From JBAZFF01 sp043815465 (lineage in GTDB: Bacteria; Patescibacteriota; Minisyncoccia; Minisyncoccales; RBG-13-42-11): a stretch of 8,619 nt of DNA. Below the pieces are notes generated by a model that did no database searches, was not told the DNA's origin, and worked only from the letters and a program-made list of their open reading frames with translations. Positions within the stretch are counted from its first letter, which is position 1. Each line of letters opens with the position of its first letter. Positions 4,962 through 8,619 of this stretch are shown one piece after another. A program made the translations under genes and the position numbers. The stretch lies in the NCBI GenBank assembly GCA_043815465.1, contig JBDRIW010000039.1:1-8619 (forward strand), in the 5' to 3' direction.

Positions 4962-5013
4962 ACGTAAAAAATAAAAAGAGAGATAGCGAATATTCAAATC
5001 CTATTATCTCTCT
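4962..5013 (-). terminator. Rho-independent terminator after the zinc-ribbon gene
   Basis: On the minus strand AGAGAGATA (5013-5005) pairs perfectly with TATCTCTCT (4985-4977) around a 19-base loop, followed by TTTTATTTTTTACG. It is 23 bases beyond the stop codon of the Cys-rich gene and separates it from the tRNA-led unit. Confidence 0.8.
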
Positions 5014-5036
5014 TGGTCTCAGCCGTATTGTCATTT

Positions 5037-5480
5037 TTAAACAACAGCTTTTTTCTGAATAATACCAGTTTTCTGACAGTGGCAGCAATCAACCGTTATC
5101 TTCCTAAGACGATTTTCCGTGGGCCCGGGATAACCATTTTTAATAGTTATTTGTGTCTCAAACCTTTCTTCGCGGTGCCATCCCCTTCCCTCACACTCAA
5201 TGCAGATTTCAAGCTCTTCTCCTTTTTTATGAAATCCCTGTTGGCAGAAGAATTCGATAATCTCCTCTTTCGTATGTATTTCTATAGGCAGAAGGATACG
5301 CAGACCGCAAGCACCACAACACAAAGCATAATGAGTCTGTGAAACTCGCCGGCAGTCAATAAACCCACCACATGGGTTGTGAACGCCAACGCACATGCTA
5401 TCTATGAGTTTACCGTCTGATGCGAAAGTCAAATCAAGCCGCTGGCCAAACTCTCCGACGCCTATTCTCCATCTTTCCAT
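5037..5480 (-). CDS. Cys-rich double zinc-ribbon protein, DnaJ-like CxxCxGxG motif
   Basis: I do not recognise this 147-aa protein as a named family. It has 12 cysteines in two zones. The first holds NPCGGFIDC (35-43) and ALCCGACGLRILLP (52-65), like the knuckles of a zinc ribbon. The second holds CIECEGRG (93-100), an exact CxxCxGxG as in the DnaJ cysteine-rich domain, and CCHCQKTG (132-139), an imperfect partner motif. Two structural zinc sites are therefore likely. There is no J-domain, so it is not DnaJ. The N-terminus (WRIGVGEFGQRLDLTF) is beta-rich. A role in nucleic-acid or protein binding is possible but not shown. A strong SD (AGGAGG) sits five bases before the ATG at 5480. The gene is monocistronic with its own promoter and terminator, and it looks more GC-rich and Cys/Arg-rich than its neighbours, which may point to transfer. 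Confidence 0.86.
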   Translation of the reverse strand: MERWRIGVGEFGQRLDLTFASDGKLIDSMCVGVHNPCGGFIDCRRVSQTHYALCCGACGLRILLPIEIHTKEEIIEFFCQQGFHKKGEELEICIECEGRGWHREERFETQITIKNGYPGPTENRLRKITVDCCHCQKTGIIQKKAVV

Positions 5481-5521
5481 ATTTGCCTCCTGTAAATTTA
5501 CTATTTTGAATTTATACTTAT

Positions 5522-5550
5522 TTTTTACAATAAATATTTAAAAAAGTCAA
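5522..5550 (-). promoter_or_regulatory. Likely promoter for the zinc-ribbon gene
   Basis: On the minus strand TTGACT (5550-5545), a 17-base AT-rich spacer, then TAAAAA (5527-5522; 4 of 6 to TATAAT). The context TTGACTTTTT matches the start of the stronger promoter at 2756-2783. Predicted leader is about 35 bases and includes the SD. Confidence 0.5.
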
Positions 5551-5613
5551 CCACAAAGTCCTCTCAAAAAAAAGGACGAGTCGAAGTGGAAACTAAATTT
5601 TCGTTGAATGTAT

Positions 5614-5642
5614 TTGTTAAATTATAAAAAACATCTTAAAAT
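5614..5642 (+). promoter_or_regulatory. Possible promoter giving a near-leaderless start
   Basis: TTGTTA (5614-5619), 17-base spacer, TAAAAT (5637-5642). The ATG of the 677-aa gene begins only 9 bases after the -10, so a transcript would start at or within a few bases of the ATG. No SD precedes the gene, which fits a leaderless mRNA. An alternative -10, TATAAA (5623-5628), would give a longer leader but has no -35. Confidence 0.45.
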
Positions 5643-5651
5643 AGATAAAGT

Positions 5652-7685
5652 ATGCAAATCTTTGAATTCCATTTCAACCCCAAAAACAAAGAAGATATGA
5701 TCTTCGATAGTTTTTGCTATGAACCAGAAAACGTCTATGAAAAAAGAATGGGAGGTTTATATATGTTAGGAGTACTTAAAAACGTTCTTCCTCATAACGT
5801 TCGTTTTCTAGATAAACTAGCTAAACACATAAAAGAAAAATATTATAAAACAGTTTCCATAACTTCAGAAAAATCACTAAAAGATACTTTAAAAAAATCT
5901 AATGAATATCTAGAAAAAATAGCTAAGACAGGAGATGTAAGTTGGTTGGGTAATCTAAGTTTCTCTGTTATCACAATTAAAAACTTTGAATTAAACTTTA
6001 CTAAAACAGGAGATCTTAAGATATATTTAATAAGAAAAGGACAAGTGATGGATACTGATCAAAAACTTAATTTAGGGGATTTTGAACCATATCCTTTAAA
6101 AGTATTTGGAAATATAGTTTCAGGAAAATTAGCTGAAAACGACATAATATTGGTATTAACTAAGTCTATGTCTGATATATTTTTCCAAGAAAAATTCTTA
6201 AGCGACATAGCTAGAGTCTCCTTATCTGAAAACATAAAAGAAGAAACAAAGAAGATAAAAGAGATATTTAACACTAAAAAAGAAAAATTAACTAAATCCA
6301 CAGGGGCAGCTTTATTAATAATTTTGAGTAAAGAAGTAATGCCGAAAGAAAGAGAAACTCTTATTCCCAAAAGAAGCTTAAAAGTATTCTCTATAAAAGA
6401 GTCTTTCGCTCCTATTCTAAATAAAATAAAGATGCCAAAAATACATCTTATAAGCATAAAAAAACCAAATATCCAACTACCAAAATTAAATATCAAAAAT
6501 AAGAAGTTAAAGATAACCATACCAAAGATAAAAATACCACAGATATCCATGCCCAAAATACCTAAGCTTGAACTCAAAGTATCTAAAATAAAACTACATA
6601 AGAAAATAATTCTTATCCCCTCTTTGATTGTTTTCTTATTGCTAGGATATTATATTTTCCAAATGCAAATAGAAAAGAAGTTGGAAAATTATCAATTAAT
6701 ATTAGAAGAAGCAAAAGATAATATAGAAGAAGCTGAAACTTATTTTATTCTTTCTGATAATACTCCAGGAGCAAAGGATAAAGCTAACGATATTTTAATG
6801 GAAAGTTTAACCCAACTATCCCCTGTTTTAAAAGACATATCTTCCTTGCCAACTAATTTAAAAGAAGAAATAATCTCTGTCAAAAAAGTGATATCAGATT
6901 ATTTATATGAAATGAATAAATTTACAGAACTACCAGATCCTGAACTATTCTTTGAATTTAATTTTAATAGTTATATTCCATTCAAAATAAATATTTTGGA
7001 TAATAACCTTTATTTTATAAATCCTTTTGCTAAAAATGCTTTTGAATTAAACCAAAACAAAGAAGGAAAAATTGTTTATGTAAATAATAATATAGACTTC
7101 TTAAGTCCTTCTGAAAACTCTCTATTATTTCTTTCAAAACCAAATAAACTTTTAATGTTGGAAAATGGAGAAATTAATGAAAAACAATTACTTTCTGATC
7201 CTTATCCAAATTATAATTTTGATGAATTTAACACTTATAGAAATAATATTTATTTTCTAGATAAGAATAAATCAAGAATAGTTAAATATCCTTTTTCTAA
7301 TAACGCCTGGAATAACCCTACTTTATGGTTAGAAGAAAGCCAAACTAATAAATTTAAATCTATGACAATAGACGGTTCTATCTGGCTATTAACTAAAGAT
7401 AATCAAATTAAAAGATATTATGGAGGCAAACTACAACAAACAATAATCCTAGATATCTTTCCTGAAGTAAAAGACTTTTCTCATATATTCACCACTCCTG
7501 ATCTCCCCTACCTCTATTTAATAGAACCAATACAAAAAAGAATAATTATCATTAATAAATCAGGTGAAATAATACATCAATATCAAAGCCAATCTTTTGA
7601 TAATCTTTTAGATATCGTTACTTCAGAAAATGGAAGAACAATATATCTACTCTCTGAGTCTAAGGTATATATAATAAACTTTTAA
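5652..7685 (+). CDS. Degenerate PP2C-like domain, Lys/Pro repeat linker, membrane span and beta-propeller-like domain
   Basis: A 677-aa membrane protein in five parts. Residues 1-230 resemble a PPM/PP2C fold: GGLYMLGVLKN (34-44), FTKTGDLKIYLIRKGQ (116-131, matching the family's 'GDSRaYlyR.G' strand) and NDIILVLTKSMSDIF (163-177, matching 'D.lLL.TDGl.D'). The metal-binding Asp positions are replaced (no DGxGG, TK in place of TD), so a pseudophosphatase is likely. Residues 257-316 are a linker rich in [IL]PK[IL] repeats. Residues 318-337 form one membrane span, and 338-425 are helical and charged. Residues 430-677 hold repeated beta pairs (NNLYFINP, NNIYFLDKN, GSIWLLTKD, PYLYLIEP, RTIYLLSES), like a six-bladed or similar propeller. 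By the positive-inside rule the N-part is cytosolic and the propeller outside, suggesting a cell-surface sensor. I know of no assigned function. The ATG at 5652 is the first in frame after the promoter. Confidence 0.85.
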   Translation: MQIFEFHFNPKNKEDMIFDSFCYEPENVYEKRMGGLYMLGVLKNVLPHNVRFLDKLAKHIKEKYYKTVSITSEKSLKDTLKKSNEYLEKIAKTGDVSWLGNLSFSVITIKNFELNFTKTGDLKIYLIRKGQVMDTDQKLNLGDFEPYPLKVFGNIVSGKLAENDIILVLTKSMSDIFFQEKFLSDIARVSLSENIKEETKKIKEIFNTKKEKLTKSTGAALLIILSKEVMPKERETLIPKRSLKVFSIKESFAPILNKIKMPKIHLISIKKPNIQLPKLNIKNKKLKITIPKIKIPQISMPKIPKLELKVSKIKLHKKIILIPSLIVFLLLGYYIFQMQIEKKLENYQLILEEAKDNIEEAETYFILSDNTPGAKDKANDILMESLTQLSPVLKDISSLPTNLKEEIISVKKVISDYLYEMNKFTELPDPELFFEFNFNSYIPFKINILDNNLYFINPFAKNAFELNQNKEGKIVYVNNNIDFLSPSENSLLFLSKPNKLLMLENGEINEKQLLSDPYPNYNFDEFNTYRNNIYFLDKNKSRIVKYPFSNNAWNNPTLWLEESQTNKFKSMTIDGSIWLLTKDNQIKRYYGGKLQQTIILDIFPEVKDFSHIFTTPDLPYLYLIEPIQKRIIIINKSGEIIHQYQSQSFDNLLDIVTSENGRTIYLLSESKVYIINF

Positions 7686-7709
7686 TCAAAAAACACTCTA
7701 ACCAAAAGA

Positions 7710-7734
7710 AAAACAAGCTATTACAGCTTGTTTT
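7710..7734. terminator. Bidirectional terminator between the converging 677-aa gene and rplL
   Basis: AAAACAAGCT (7710-7719) pairs perfectly with AGCTTGTTTT (7725-7734) around ATTAC. Rightward the stem ends in TTTT and continues CTCTCT, while leftward it ends in TTTTTCTTTT. The leftward T-run is better, so it serves the ribosomal stalk operon most clearly and the 677-aa gene less well. Confidence 0.82.
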
Positions 7735-7753
7735 CTCTCTAAATATTGTATAC

Positions 7754-8173
7754 TTACTTAAGTTCTACTTTAGCACCTGCTACTTCAAACTGCTTTTTCA
7801 TTGCTTCTGCTTCTTCTTTCTTAACACCTTCTTTTACCATCTGAGGAGCTGTGGCTGCTGCATCAACTAAGTCTTTGGATTCCTTTAATCCCAAACCAGT
7901 GATATCTCTAACAGCTTTAATAACTTCTATCTTCTTTTCTCCTACAGTAGTAAGCTCAATGTTAAAAGAACTCTTTTCTTCTGCTGCTGGGGCTGCTTCG
8001 CCGGCTGCGGCTGGAGCTGCGACAGGAGCTGTAGCTGATATTCCGAATTTCTCTTCCAAAACCTTAACTAACTCAGATAAATCTAATACGGACATCTTTT
8101 CGATTTCTCCGACTAATTTCTGGAATTTCTCCGGAACTTTAACTTCTTTTTTGTCTTTTTTTTCTTCTGTCAT
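7754..8173 (-). CDS. rplL: Ribosomal protein bL12 (L7/L12)
   Basis: A 139-aa protein with the full L7/L12 layout. An N-terminal dimerisation helix pair (about 13-45, VGEIEKMSVLDLSELVKVLE) binds L10. A hinge of Ala/Pro (47-65) leads to the C-terminal factor-binding domain (69-139) with FNIELTTVGEKKIEVIKAVR (70-89), GLGLKESKDLVD (93-104) and the last strand AGAKVELK. It forms the flexible ribosomal stalk that recruits and stimulates translational GTPases. It is some 15-20 residues longer than the E. coli protein, mostly from a charged Lys/Glu leader (MTEEKKDKKEVK). Eight bases separate it from the end of rplJ, the usual order. No SD is visible before its ATG (TAATAAAACAT), which is notable for a protein needed in several copies per ribosome. 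Confidence 0.98.
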   Translation of the reverse strand: MTEEKKDKKEVKVPEKFQKLVGEIEKMSVLDLSELVKVLEEKFGISATAPVAAPAAAGEAAPAAEEKSSFNIELTTVGEKKIEVIKAVRDITGLGLKESKDLVDAAATAPQMVKEGVKKEEAEAMKKQFEVAGAKVELK

Positions 8174-8181
8174 ATGTTTTA

Positions 8182-8619
8182 TTATTTATTTTTACTAATG
8201 GCATTTAATGCCAATACCAGACCTTTAATGTTTCCTTGTAAAACATTTACAAAACCTGAAGCTGGGGAGGATAAGCTTCCTATCATTTTAGCTAATAATT
8301 CTTGCCTACTTGGTAATTGAGCCAAAACTGTTACCTCCGCTCCGTCCTTATGTAATCCATCTATAAATCCACCCAATATCTTTAAATTCTCATTTGTTTT
8401 TGAAAGCTTATAAACTGTCTTAGCGGGAAGAATTTCATCTTCAAATCCGAAAATAAATCCTACTTCAGTTTTTAAACTATTTTTATCAAAATCTAATTTA
8501 TTCTCTTTTAAGGCTAAAGAGGCTAAAGTCTTTTTAACCACCTTTAATTCAGATCCATTCTCTTTCAGTTGTTTTCTTAATATAGAAATATCTTTTACTT
8601 TCAATCCTGAAATCCCAAT
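8182..8619 (-). CDS. rplJ: Ribosomal protein uL10, 5' end outside window
   Basis: The frame is open to the window's right edge: before the apparent start at 8604 (which is a TTG read as Leu) it continues as IGISG, so 8604 is not a start and the gene is cut. The visible 145 residues begin IGISGLKVKDISILRKQLKE and match the N-terminal ribosome-binding domain of L10. They include the SELKVVKKTLASLA helix region, GGFIDG, and LPSRQELLAKMIGSLSSPASGF before the C-terminal helix (NVLQGNIKGLVLALNAISKNK) that carries L7/L12 dimers. About 20 N-terminal residues are missing. It anchors the stalk on 23S rRNA. The L10 leader that regulates this operon in many bacteria would lie beyond the window. Confidence 0.96.
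   Translation of the reverse strand: MGISGLKVKDISILRKQLKENGSELKVVKKTLASLALKENKLDFDKNSLKTEVGFIFGFEDEILPAKTVYKLSKTNENLKILGGFIDGLHKDGAEVTVLAQLPSRQELLAKMIGSLSSPASGFVNVLQGNIKGLVLALNAISKNK

Noticed and set aside
5013..5342. Rightward 109-codon frame opposite the zinc-ribbon gene
   Set aside because: The opposite strand carries an SD, promoter and clear Cys motifs; this frame has none.
5558..5577. GTCCT...AGGAC short hairpin with an A-rich loop
   Set aside because: Five pairs only and no T-run after the stem on either strand. It lies between divergent promoters and could be chance.
6059..6577. Leftward 172-codon frame inside the 677-aa gene
   Set aside because: It is an antisense shadow of the AT-rich, Lys-rich coding strand, which gives a hydrophobic Phe/Ile translation. 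It has no SD and no independent promoter.
7851..8198. Rightward 115-codon frame opposite rplL
   Set aside because: It is antisense to the certain L7/L12 gene; the Ala-rich stretch mirrors the hinge-coding sequence.
1..8619. CRISPR array, toxin-antitoxin pair or phage module
   Set aside because: No regularly spaced direct repeats, no toxin-antitoxin-like gene pair and no phage structural gene seen. The only mobile-element sign is the partial transposase at the left edge.

Overview
The window looks like a chromosomal segment of an uncultivated, AT-rich bacterium, most likely of the Candidate Phyla Radiation (Patescibacteria, Parcubacteria-like). This is an inference. It rests on small single-domain proteins, tight intergenic spacing, mixed use of Shine-Dalgarno (SD) sites, a tRNA without encoded CCA, and several proteins in a style I associate with that group (a TIM-barrel-like protein without a name, and a pseudophosphatase-membrane-propeller protein). 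TGG encodes tryptophan and TGA appears only as a proposed stop, so there is no sign of the TGA-to-glycine code of Gracilibacteria.

Left part (1-1000): the first 31 codons of a leftward gene that looks like the N-terminal helix-turn-helix end of an IS481-type transposase. It is followed head-to-head by a rightward AAA/NadR-type P-loop ATPase with its own intrinsic terminator. A leftward SPFH/prohibitin-family membrane protein (998-1840) follows, with terminator and probable promoter.

Middle left (1841-2386): a 546-base stretch without a convincing gene. It holds a 15-bp perfect inverted repeat spanning 190 bases packed with smaller hairpins, then a G-rich tract (on the minus strand), then a 14-bp hairpin followed by a T-run. 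I read it as a candidate structured non-coding RNA on the minus strand, or else a MITE-like repeat. It is the least explained part of the window.

Centre (2387-4939, all leftward): a 107-aa orphan protein with its own promoter and terminator, preceded by a transcription unit that seems to run tRNA-Val(CAC)-like gene > 31-aa membrane peptide > 233-aa TIM-barrel-like protein > acylphosphatase > diacylglycerol/lipid-kinase-family protein > terminator. The genes are joined by overlaps or short gaps (ATGA overlap, 29-base overlap, 40-base gap). The tRNA is irregular and may be decaying.

Right part: a leftward Cys-rich double zinc-ribbon protein (5037-5480), then a large rightward gene (5652-7685) encoding a degenerate PP2C-like domain, a Lys/Pro repeat linker, one membrane span and a beta-propeller-like outer part. 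It converges on the leftward ribosomal stalk genes rplJ (cut by the window end) and rplL, sharing a bidirectional terminator.

The only firmly housekeeping functions are rplJ-rplL, with acylphosphatase and the SPFH protein as widespread accessory functions. The other genes are known at family level or not at all.
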